From positions 14,823,642 through 14,887,641 of the forward strand of contig NC_049993.1 of NCBI RefSeq assembly GCF_000003815.2: a DNA stretch of 64,000 bases. The letters run 5' to 3'. The notes under the pieces are model-generated. The model made no database searches. It was not told the DNA's origin and worked only from the letters and a program-made list of their open reading frames with translations. Of this stretch, positions 54,501 through 63,110 are shown piece after piece (within the stretch, counting starts at the first letter, position 1; the number at the start of each line of letters is the position of its first letter). Source of the DNA: Branchiostoma floridae. Taxonomy: Eukaryota; Chordata; Leptocardii; Amphioxiformes; Branchiostomatidae. Made by a program: the position numbers and the translations under genes.

Positions 54501-57500
54501 ATTAGTTTTTTTTCATCGATGAAATTTCTTGAGCATCCTGTCAAATCGCTATGTCACGGTCATCAGGTTCGATTCATTACATATCGCCGATGCTCTTGTG
54601 TCCTCGGAAAAAGCACTTCGGTCGACTTTCCTCGCTCCACCCAAGTGTAAAAAAGTGTACCTAAATCCATTTGGAGGTAAAAGGTAGTGGATGGAGTGGG
54701 TTGGGCTTCGCATTCATGTACCTTGCCGTCGACAACAAACCAGCGACCTTATATGAATACAGTTACTATATGCGTGTATTTCGTATATCAAATGATATAA
54801 TAATTGAGTGCTGTGCAACAATATCTTCGTCTGACTTAACCCCATTTAGACCAAACGGTTGACATGGCAACACGCAAAATCTTAAAAATTATTCAAACCT
54901 TTTGAAATTGTTATACACTAAATTTTAAGAAATTTAACAAAAATAGTGACTATAGCGCAGGCCGTTCTGTCGTTATGCAATATGAAATTTGGCGCAGGCC
55001 TCAAAAACCCAATTCCTGTTCTGAATAGGGTTAAAGCAATTTTTTTAATGCCTAGCCCACAGCGACGCCACCAGCGAGACTTCAGTGGGAAATCCCCTTA
55101 ACGCCAATCCCTCAAGCGTAAACACCATTCCCTCTAGAAGATGTGTCATTGGTCAAACCAGTAAACTACTTAGGGAGTCAACTTCCTCTCAGCCTTCCTC
55201 TAATGGATGAATAGAGGCGAAACCCCTTGTCGACCTTACCGGAGTGGTGCGCGCTCGCCGAAGGTTACTTGTAACACATGCTGTGCCAGTCCTTGCTATA
55301 GAAGTTGGCCTCTGGCTGCATCAATCCGTCAAAAATCGTTCAGTATGCCTACAGACAGAAGATGATGACACCGAAGCCACAGAGAAAATCTACGTTATAA
55401 CTCAAAAGCTGTGGATCCAAAACACAATTCTGTGACATTTGAGAAGTTTGAGTAGCTTTAAGATTGATACACTGTGTGATGCTGAACAACGACATTCTAT
55501 GCCGTCTGTCATCTTCCTCAGGGCGTGTCATATTCGTTGTACACAACTGCTATATGAAAACGATGTTTTGGTGACCGCCTGAAACTTCCCTCAAGCAAAT
55601 TCTAGCTGGTTGCAAATTCTAACCGGTTGCAAATACTGTGCGACGGATGCACTGGAAGATGAAATGGGTTTTATATGTAACTGCTCCCATTATGAGGATG
55701 AAAGAAACAACCTTTTTGACAGAAAACAATATTTCTAACTTTTCACCAGTTGGTAGACCTCCAAAAAACTATATTCCTGTTAAAATCACAGAACCCACTA
55801 ATCATTAAAGACATGTGACTTTTCATCAGCCACTGCCTCAAAATAAGAAGCCAAACCTCCCATTGAACAATGTAAAATTATGTATATAGATAGCCGTATA
55901 GAATATACACTTTTTACTGTCTGTACCCTTGCAAGTAGCCTACGGGCATGGCTTTGCAAATAAATAAATCAATTATATTATACTGTATCTGTAGATTTCG
56001 CTGCTAACAAATGTGGTCCCGAATAGTTTGCGACCGTCTGTCCCAATTGCTCATGACAAAATTTATTTTGAACTGCAGTATACTTTACTTTGAGCTGCAG
56101 CATAGGTGTCGCTGCTTACAGATGGATATTTGAATTTAAAAAAAAGATGCGTCCCCAAACGGAAAGTATCTCCAAAACGTCAATTCAATGAAACATTTCA
56201 CTGTGTGCAAAGAATTCAACTAGTCAATGACATGCCAACCTGATGGATTTTTAATGACTTTGCCATGTTTCTCTTTTGCAGTACCACCTATTGTAGACAT
56301 GGGAGTTGAAAGCCCCTACCTCGTCTCCCTAGGAACTGATGTCGTCATCAACTGCACTGTAGACAAAAGCAACTCGATCGTAGACTCCGTTAGCTGGCTA
56401 AAAGACGGCCGTCCCCTCTCTGACACCATCCCTAAGGATTACTACCAGGGCTTGGATTTCTACAGGTCTTCCGTCGTTCTTAAGAACATGTCTAAACTTG
56501 ATATAGGAAACTACACCTGTGTGGCCAAAAACTTTGGTACTCAAGAGACGGGGAGCATCTTGCTACAAGCAAAGTGTAAGTATATTCTAGAGATTAACTT
56601 TTAAGGTTTGCTGTAAACACTATATGTCTACGTTTTTAGAATCTTAGATAGTTTAATATTACAGTTTTCTTTGGTCCACTTGAAACCTACTTTTCATGTC
56701 AACAACAAATCGATCATGACATGTACTATGATAATGATAATAAATCATGTCGTAGGAAAAAGGACTTAAATAATACCTCGGGGGTACATTGCATCTTTGA
56801 TATACTAAACAACATATAGCTGATGATGACATTGCTTATAGATAGTTTAGTGTATCACTCATCTCTTTGGTCTATTTGAAACCTTCTTTATATGGCTAAG
56901 TAACAGATCCATCACAGAGACAACTTTTATCATACCTTGGGAGCGTATTGCTTCTTTGATATCCTACACATAGTCCCAGAAGAACTTGTTATTAATGATG
57001 ATGTATACGGTTCCTGTACCTTAATTGTCTTTATGTCAAATTAGGGTACCCATTTTTCATCCATCGTCTTATTACGTCGAACTATGTTGACAGCAATATA
57101 TACCATGTGCTGCATGACAATATTTCTCTTTTGTACTGCCTGATTTTTTTTTAAATTTGAGACATAATGACAACGGACATTTCATTCTGTTAAATGATAG
57201 GAATTTTGTCACGAAGTAAATAAGACGATATTAACTGTGATATAAAAAGAATTGTATGTAATAAAATATGAAGGAAGAGAACAAAAAACAGAATGTACTA
57301 ACACTTCCAAAAACATATGGAATAGTAATGAATGACAATTACTGCGATTTTGGAAACGCTAAGACAGTTTTTTTAAACTTAAAACAATACATCCGTATGT
57401 CAAAGAATGTGTCTCTTTAATAGGTGGCGTCGTCACATTGCAAATGTAGAAAGTTAGATAAATACAATTTACCATTGAACACATTGTCATGGAGGGAAGT

Positions 57501-60500
57501 TATATAAAAAGAAACACTCTTCTCTTCGTGTGAAAAGACAATCTTGGATAGATGGCATGTTATCGATAATCAATAACCCAACAAGCATCCATATTGCAGA
57601 GCACAAAAACTACTCTTTCAAAAGAGCACCTTTTAGGTCTCGCGTCGTTACCCTTCCCTATATTTGTCTATTGAACATGTTTCACACGCACGTTCTATGT
57701 TGAAGATCAATGCATTCAAGGGTCCGAATCCGATACACCAACTCTGATTAATGACCAGGACAGTTCTTGCCAGCCCTCCGGTCATAAATCTTGTCACTTG
57801 GTTACTTTAAGATAATGAAAGTCTATACGTTGACATAAGGAACCTGATTGCAACGTCTGTTTGAGATATTTGAAGCAATCTGTTAGGGTCGATCCTTTGC
57901 CATCGAATAATTTGTCTTACGTAATTAAGGCTCCCAATTTTTACTAGACAGTGGGTTGAATTTATGTGATTCCGGACTACATGATCTGAATGCCATTAAA
58001 ATATAAAATTATAGCTGAAACGACAAGAAGACACAAAAAGCGTTAAGATATTCGATTTTCATCTATGGAATTTATTTAGGGCTTTGTCAAGTCTCTAGGT
58101 TACAAGAAGGTTACTGCCCTAGTGAAATAGGGGTGTCATTCTCAAGAAGCTTATTCACTTATAAGTGGTAGATTATATTGGTGCAAATACCTCCAAAGAA
58201 TAGGAATCTTCAGCAATATTCATTTGACATGTTAGAGATAAAACTGTAGCATTACGTATTTACCTTTAATGCTACATTAAACGTACATGTATTCGGGCAT
58301 GAGTTTACAAATAGAATTTAAATGACTAAAAATAAATCACACTTAGCCATGGTTTTGTTGTCTTTTTTTTTTTTTGCAGACCCTGCTAGGATTACCAACT
58401 CTTCGTCCGGCCTGACAACGACGATAGAATCCAGCGCGACTCTTTGGTGCACTACGGAAGGTATCCCTCCGCCGAAGATCACGTGGTACAAAGACGACCG
58501 AGAAAAGCGTCAAGGGACCATCGTTGAAGGAAATGTCACGTACATGACTATCAGGAGTGTCCGGGTGTCAGACAGTGGCAGCTACAAGTGTTCTGCCAGT
58601 AACGGCCTTGGTGAACCAGATTCCAGGACAATGGTTCTGTCGGTTAATGGACCTGAGGCCAGTGCTTCGACATCCTCATCAGGTATGTGTGCAAGTCAAT
58701 CTCTTAATTCGGTTCAGTGCTTACAAATTCATTTCTTTAGACAGTGATTGCGCTGGAACTTTGCTGAAACCTAAACTGGATCTCAGTAACCTTTTACTTT
58801 ATAATTATAATATTATGCAAAATGTAAGAATGACACATGAGTATTACAAAACACACAAAGCTTTAGAACATTCTATGAAATTTGCTCGACGTTGAGTCAC
58901 ATCTTATGTCGCCGAGGTGAGGTCACTACTATAATAGAATGGGGCTTAACGGACATCAACCTAAAGACGAAAGAACCAATTCAATGTTTTGTTAATCGTA
59001 GTTTAAGTGTTTTCGGGCTTGAAAAAATATGCTGATCTCAAAAAACTGACAGAAAGAGAAACAGAGAGAGAGAGGGAGATGCCGATATGATTTTCAAACG
59101 CCCTTTATGCCTTAAAGTAAAACCAACACCATGTAATTTAATTCACGTTCACTGTTATACTTCACAGAATGGGACAAAACAAATGAAACTTATTGCAACA
59201 TTGGAGTCGAATAGAATAGAACGATGGCATTGATTTATTGTGACTTCTTTAATGTTTTGCGTCATTGCTGTAAACCTTTTATTTCATTTCAATTTTTTAT
59301 TAAAATGCAATGGACGCAATACTCTTCTTGACACAGACAGCTATGCTGATACCTGGTGCCATGATCATATACAAAATTGTTTATCTTATCATCCTGCAGG
59401 ATCAAGCATCTCCGATAGGTGGATCGAGTTCGGTATAATAGTAGGAGGAGCAGTAGTTGGAGCTACCCTGTTGCTGACATCCCTGCTGATCGTCATAATC
59501 TTCACCAAGAGACAGAAGACTAAAAGTCACGGATGCCAGGCGTGTCACGTCGTGGCCATCAGTCACAGCCACCCGAACCTCTGTACCATCGGAGACGACG
59601 TTTGCAGAGGGGCAGAGCCTATGGTTCATATTGACCACAACAAGCACTTAACAGGTAAATGCTAGGGGCCATTATATTCAAGCACTAGAACTAATTAGTT
59701 ACCGTTATAGTTAATGATTTAGGGTTGATTTCAATTAGTTTACAAATGTGAATATCATTCACCGGAGGAGTTTATACAATACTAGTTGCGTGTTTTATTG
59801 CGAATAAGTAATCCCTATTACTCAGTTTGATAATTGATGGTCATTTCCGACTTGAGAAATTTGTGACATTTGGTGTCAATTAATTGATCAATCAGCCAAT
59901 CAATCGATCAATTAATTAATCAATATCCGATATTTCACATCAATGCGCCCTTAGTATTAGCGGCTTTCCATTGGAATACAATTAACTAGCAAGAAGAAAA
60001 AAAAATATATACATAAACTTCTAACGAAATTGATCAACAAATGCCTTATGTAATGTACAAAATGTCTAAGTCCGAATGTATGGGTCAACATTCGAAAAAC
60101 ACCTTTGTAATGAAGTTTAGAGTTTACGTAGATTGATACGTTTTGTTCATACATTGTGTTAACAAACAAAAAGTTTTGTCCACACATCGTGTTAACAAAA
60201 CCTCATTTGTAATATACGGTTCGATCTTACTCCATGCATGCATCCCAGGTCGGTACCTAGCCCGAGCCATCCAAGACTACAAACCAACAGGAGAGGGCGG
60301 TCTCACACTGGAGATCAACGACATCGTAGAGGTGCTCCACACAGGCAGAGACGGCTGGTGGTACGGGTACATGAGAGGCAACTTTGGCTTCTTCCCAGCC
60401 CGAGCTGTCACTGTGCTCACATGCAAAAGAAGAGTGTCTATTGGTACGGTCAGAACTTGATTGTTAGATCATTTACAAACAATTGTTTGCTTTTCTTGAT

Positions 60501-61900
60501 ATCTAATGCCATCTTTTTAGAGATATTGAATGATAGTAAAGTTGATTTCATATCCATGCCCCATTTGGGCTAAATGCATTACGTTTGATACAAAGGGGGT
60601 AAACAAAAAGCTCTCCACGTGCACATACCATTGTTATTTAGCTTATTTTCTCTTCATGTTTAGACAAACTTACAGACTTTTACCAGTGTATTATAGTTAG
60701 ATGATGACATAAGATACTAGAAAGTATTAAAACTTATTATAAAAAGTATATTATCTCTGTAAGCACGAATGTGCAACTGCCCCTACGGCCACTTGAGCTA
60801 CGGGACTGAGAAAGAAGAAAAAGAAGCATGATTTAGGTTTCATTTTCTGACATTTAAAATAGACGTATCTCTTTTTGTTTGTTTTTATGGTCTTATTTGT
60901 CGTAGATCGTCGTACAATGTCAAGCACAGGCGGTGATAGAACCAACCGCCGACAGAAAACTAACACAGCCTTTCCAGTAGCAAGACAGTTCAACTTTACA
61001 GGTCACATGCATGACTGCCCTAAGAAAGTCCAAAACCTGCAATCTTACAACGATTGTACTAAGGATGTCCAAAACTTGTGATCATACTGCGATCGTACTA
61101 AGAATATTCAATAATTGCATTTTACCACGATTGTAGAACAAGTGTGCAGGGCCCTTTTTTCGACTTGTCCTACAACTCTTTTCGTACCCCCAGGACAGGA
61201 GGAGAGAGCGCATGCGCAGGGAAGCAGTCGCAAAGCTAACGTCGACCTGCTAGGAACACTCCCATTGGAGACCAACAGCAAAATTACTGCATTTCAGGTC
61301 AGTTTCATTAGATCATCCCATTATATATACTTGAAATGTTTTACTTTCTTGCAATGACATGAAAAGCGATAGATTTCTCCACTGATCGTAGCAAGTCATT
61401 CATGGCATAATTTTTATAATTTGTTTAAATTTCATGCCTAACTTTGGTTTAGTTTTGATTGTGTACAATTTAAACCATCGAATCGAAGTTATTCAGTTTC
61501 TAGAGGGTTCCACAGAAAGTAAGACGAGTTTCTTGCCCCCTTGCATGTTGTTTTAGTTGTTTTGAATGTATGAAAATAAACAAGCAGACGAACTTCAAAA
61601 CAGCAAGGGTAGTTTTTTCTTAGAGAATGAAAAAAGTACGTTAGAAATTAGTACTAACGCTAATACCCGATGTCAAAATAACTTTTAAATTAGTAAACTT
61701 TGGTATTATACTGGTAGTAAAAGTTAAAATGTAGAGTGTGCTAGTTTATTTATCACGTTTTCTATCTAATCAATTCAAGAATAATCGTTGCACAGGTTGG
61801 AAAGAATGATGACGAGGCAGCATTGACGGTGAAGAGCTGTACCGGATATGACGTCAGCAGACGTGTGCAGACGACCCCTGACGACTCGGACGATGAGTGA
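48474..61900 (+). CDS. Ig-superfamily adhesion receptor with cytoplasmic SH3 domain (V-Ig-Ig-TM-SH3), 10 coding exons
   Basis: Hand-assembled CDS: join(48474..48552, 50757..50891, 52446..52643, 56282..56575, 58380..58682, 59400..59654, 60249..60443, 60906..61001, 61194..61297, 61796..61900), 1,764 nt, 587 residues plus TGA. All introns are GT-AG and splice phases match throughout (phase 1 at junctions 1-8, phase 0 at the last). Order: signal peptide 1-26; V-like Ig 27-137, without the two canonical Cys; C2/I-type Ig about 138-235 (C162, W176, C217); Ig about 236-324 (C259, W271, C306); Ser/Thr-rich stalk 325-343; transmembrane helix about 347-371 followed by KRQK; Cys/His-rich segment 380-419; SH3 about 424-478; tail to 587. 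N-glycosylation sequons lie at N100, N161, N206, N214, N242 and N287. The ectodomain, notably NGSLTIRDIREDDEGQY and SWLKDGRPL, recalls HEPACAM/GlialCAM and CEACAM-type V+C2 adhesion proteins, which have no SH3. Predicted to act at the plasma membrane in adhesion or recognition; ligand unknown. Family assignment is by eye, not by search. Least certain parts are exon 8 and the donor of exon 7. Confidence 0.85.
48553..50756 (+). other. Intron 1 of the receptor gene
   Basis: GT-AG, 2,204 bp, phase 1. Contains the SINE copy at 49481-49645. Nothing else coding. Confidence 0.75.
49481..49645 (-). repeat. tRNA-derived SINE (copy A), in intron 1
   Basis: On the minus strand it starts 'gtgtggcgtaactgttacca' (box-A-like) followed by box B 'ggtcccgagttcgatacc'. 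The body then carries the complements of 'tttcccaaggtcacaac' and 'caggtacccatt'. The same order recurs at 54011-54184. Confidence 0.7.
50757..50891 (+). CDS. Exon 2: first half of V-like Ig domain
   Basis: Acceptor tttcag at 50751-50756; donor GAAG|GTACCA after 50891. It encodes residues 27-71 and is phase 1-1. It contains the B-strand region 'GDTVMLPGNY' (41-50), with Gly48 where a Cys would be expected, and the C-strand Trp63 in 'ALTWNKL'. The V domain is split by an intron after residue 71, between the C strand and the D/E strands. Confidence 0.8.
51058..51760. repeat. Array of four palindromic units in intron 2
   Basis: Four head-to-tail units of about 165-185 bp. Each begins near 'catgtgcggcgacagga' or its remnant and has a left arm 'aatatgtcaaagggtaaggc'. 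A middle follows with 'gatttgcataacaat' and 'gacgggttttgttt', then a right arm 'gccttaccctttgacatatt' that is the reverse complement of the left. The whole array is thus an internally repeated fold-back element. The ends at 51058 and 51592 are also inverted copies of each other. Confidence 0.8.
52446..52643 (+). CDS. Exon 3: second half of V-like Ig domain
   Basis: Acceptor ctgtag at 52440-52445; donor GTAG|GTATGT after 52643. Encodes residues 72-137, phase 1-1. It contains sequon N100-G-S, the E-strand 'SLTIRDI' (102-108) and the F-strand signature 'DDEGQYVM' (111-118). The D-x-G-x-Y core is kept, but the Cys two residues after Tyr is replaced by Met118. G-strand 'FVNLNVV' closes the domain at 131-137. 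Confidence 0.85.
52644..56281 (+). other. Intron 3 of the receptor gene
   Basis: GT-AG, 3,638 bp, phase 1. Contains a SINE at 54011-54184 and a GC-richer patch (55060-55400) with coding-like texture but frequent stops, possibly retroelement debris. No exon recognised inside. Confidence 0.7.
54011..54184 (-). repeat. tRNA-derived SINE (copy B), in intron 3
   Basis: Same family and orientation as copy A: 'gtagatacccgtttta', 'gtgtctttcccaaggacac' and the box B complement 'gaaattgaactcgtg' occur in matching order. More diverged at the tRNA end. Confidence 0.65.
56282..56575 (+). CDS. Exon 4: second Ig domain (C2/I type)
   Basis: Acceptor ctcttttgcag ends at 56281; donor AAGT|GTAAGT after 56575. 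Encodes residues 138-235, phase 1-1, a whole Ig domain on one exon. It has the complete signature: 'VVINC' (Cys162), 'SWLKDGRPL' (Trp176), and 'LDIGNYTCVAKN' (Tyr215, Cys217). Sequons are N161-C-T, N206-M-S and N214-Y-T. The domain opens with VPP, a usual inter-domain linker. Confidence 0.92.
56641..56975. repeat. Imperfect tandem duplication in intron 4
   Basis: Copy 1 (about 56641-56815) and copy 2 (about 56836-56975) share 'agatagttta', 'tttggtc.a.ttgaaacc', 'taccttggg.gc..attgc' and 'tctttgatat.cta' in order. Confidence 0.6.
58380..58682 (+). CDS. Exon 5: third Ig domain and stalk
   Basis: The acceptor has an uninterrupted T tract followed by gcag (58360-58379); donor TCAG|GTATGT after 58682. 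Encodes residues 236-336, phase 1-1. The Ig signature is complete: 'ATLWC' (Cys259), 'PPPKITWYKD' (Trp271) and 'SDSGSYKCSASNGLG' (Tyr304, Cys306). Sequons lie at N242-S-S and N287-V-T. The exon ends in a Ser/Thr-rich stalk (residues 330-336), a possible O-glycosylated membrane-proximal spacer. Confidence 0.93.
59046..59080. repeat. Short purine (GA)n tract in intron 5
   Basis: 'agaaagagaaacagagagag' and similar; low complexity. Confidence 0.8.
59400..59654 (+). CDS. Exon 6: transmembrane helix and Cys/His-rich juxtamembrane segment
   Basis: Acceptor atcctgcag ends at 59399; donor ACAG|GTAAAT after 59654. Encodes residues 337-421, phase 1-1. The hydrophobic stretch F347-F371 starts 'GIIVGGAVVG' and continues with a Leu/Ile-rich half. 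G348, G352/G353 and G357 form GxxxG-type spacing of the sort that can pack helices together. A stop-transfer 'TKRQKTK' follows, fixing the type I orientation. Residues 380-419 hold four Cys (382, 385, 398, 405) and seven His (380, 386, 392, 394, 413, 416, 419). Confidence 0.92.
60249..60443 (+). CDS. Exon 7: cytoplasmic SH3 domain
   Basis: Acceptor catcccag ends at 60248; donor ATTG|GTACGG after 60443 (a weak donor). Encodes residues 422-486, phase 1-1. The SH3 fold signatures are in order: 'ARAIQDYKP' (426-434, equivalent of ALYDY), 'GLTLEINDIVEVL' (439-451), the WW pair W458-W459 in 'GRDGWWYGYM', and 'GNFGFFPARAV' (465-475). It then runs into basic 'CKRRVSI' with a PKA-like RRVS site (S485). 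If the donor is not used, the frame stops at 60460, four residues beyond the splice point, giving a form truncated just after the SH3. Confidence 0.92.
60906..61001 (+). CDS. Exon 8: basic tail segment
   Basis: Acceptor ttatttgtcgtag ends at 60905; donor ACAG|GTCACA after 61001 (weak). Encodes residues 487-518, phase 1-1, with no recognisable domain: 'DRRTMSSTGGDRTNRRQK' is Arg/Ser/Thr-rich and plausibly phosphorylated. Skipping this exon would keep the frame between exons 7 and 9, so it may be alternative. Support comes from the open frame, the matching phase and the position; both splice sites are mediocre. Confidence 0.55.
61018..61137. repeat. Tandem repeat in intron 8, period about 44
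   Basis: Units of the form 'ctaag.a.gtccaaaac.tg' followed by 'taccacgattgtac' occur two and a half times between exons 8 and 9. Confidence 0.6.
61194..61297 (+). CDS. Exon 9: tail segment
   Basis: The acceptor is a pyrimidine-rich run ending cgtacccccag at 61193; donor TTTCAG|GTCAGT after 61297. Encodes residues 519-553, entering in phase 1 and leaving in phase 0. It has no domain: a polar first half (GQEERAHAQGSSRKAN) and 'VDLLGTLPLETNSKI'. No PxxP motif is present that could serve as an internal SH3 ligand. Confidence 0.7.
61796..61900 (+). CDS. Exon 10: acidic C-terminus and stop
   Basis: The acceptor 'cgttgcacag' ends at 61795. Encodes residues 554-587 followed by TGA (61898-61900). 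The end 'TTPDDSDDE' is strongly acidic with a CK2-type site (S584-D-D-E). It is not a PDZ ligand. An AATAAA lies 35 bases past the stop. Confidence 0.7.
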   Translation, partial: VGKNDDEAALTVKSCTGYDVSRRVQTTPDDSDDE

Positions 61901-63070
61901 TGGATTTTCTGACGTCATAGTGGTATTCAAAGGCAATAAAGCAGATGGCGCAATCACAATTCGTTTGTAAGAGCGTTTGCCCTTCTTAGACGTATGCATT
62001 CATCGTCTTAAAAAAACTGTAGACGATGTTAATTCTGCATACAACTTTACTAGTATGCTTCGGAAAAATTGAAATTGAAAGTGTTACTTTCTTGGAATTA
62101 CACGATGCATAAAAAAGATTGCTCCATATTTTATCTGTAAGATTGAAACTTGTAGTCATCAGAACTCCGTCTCTGAAAACATCTCAATATATAATATAAA
62201 GAATTGTTTTTGTAGGAGGTACATCGGTGTCAAACATCCGTTTAGTTAATCCTACACTTTTAATACGTATAGTTGGTAAATAGTGCATTTTGACCAAGAA
62301 CTCTTGTAAAATTGTACCTTTAATGCACTTTGTTGCCAGGGTTGTTTGTTGTTCTTCTTCTGCAAGTATTGGTTTTCAATATTCTTTGCAAAATGTATTG
62401 CAATGGTCAATGTTTATGTAGTTCTTTTCAAATATTGTTGTTATCTTTTTTTTATACTTAATATCTAGCCAAAAGCTATTGGTGTAAGGTACACAATTGG
62501 ATACAAATGTCACACTTCAGCAAATACAAGGACAATGCGATTGAAAATACGATGTATAAATAAGACGGATAGAGTTGCTCATGAGATGCCTTAACATTTG
62601 TCGGTACGGTCCGTATTTGTAAACTAAAACATCGCCTAAAAATGTAACTTTGTGATGTTTTGTACAGAAAACATGTAGACATCAACAGTATATAACTGTA
62701 TTTGATTAATAGACGTTAACTGTGCAAACGTGTTTCGTTCTATGATCATGTGGTTGTCTGTTGGTTTCAAAAATATTCAAGTATTGTAGTAAATTTGTAG
62801 TAAAATGTAAACTCAGATTTGTGGATGTGTTGACATTGTTGAAATGACTGTTTGAAGTTACTTTTTACATATGGCTGATGCGACTTAGACAACTAATCGT
62901 ATTTTTAAACTTAAAATTGTAAGAAATTACTTGATCTGAAGCACCATGTATAGATAAGGATGATGACAAAAGCGCATGTATGTAAGAAATGTACATAATA
63001 TATATATTTTCCCCATTCCTAGCCAAGCATAAGTCTTTTTTGAAATAAAAGAATTTTACTCTTCAAAGAT
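61901..63070 (+). other. Probable 3' UTR of the SH3-Ig receptor gene
   Basis: AT-rich non-coding sequence follows the stop with no further open frame of note. Two candidate ends exist. A very short UTR would use AATAAA at 61935-61940. A 1.1-kb UTR would use AATAAA at 63044-63049; about 30 bases later comes a GT-rich stretch (63078-63109), as expected of a downstream cleavage element. I favour the longer form. The exact cleavage site cannot be read from sequence alone. Confidence 0.5.
61935..61940 (+). terminator. Proximal AATAAA hexamer
   Basis: Canonical hexamer 35 bases after the stop codon. No strong GT-rich element follows at the usual distance, so I regard it as a weak or alternative site. 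Confidence 0.3.
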
Positions 63071-63110
63071 CAAACTCAGCTGTGTGGAATGTATTGTTGT
63101 GCTTGTGGGG
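63044..63110 (+). terminator. Candidate polyadenylation signal with GT-rich downstream element
   Basis: AATAAA (63044-63049) is followed within 30-60 bases by a GT-rich stretch (tgtgtgg, ttgttgtgcttgtgggg). This is the standard arrangement of animal cleavage and polyadenylation signals. It would end the receptor transcript. Confidence 0.5.

Noticed and set aside
55060-55440. Possible retroelement coding remnant in intron 3
   Set aside because: GC-richer and coding-like in texture but broken by stops, with no motif I could tie to a reverse transcriptase or integrase.
59240-59399. Coding extension of exon 6 upstream to 59240
   Set aside because: The frame is open by chance; a clear acceptor at 59399 and matching phase with exon 5 place the exon start at 59400.
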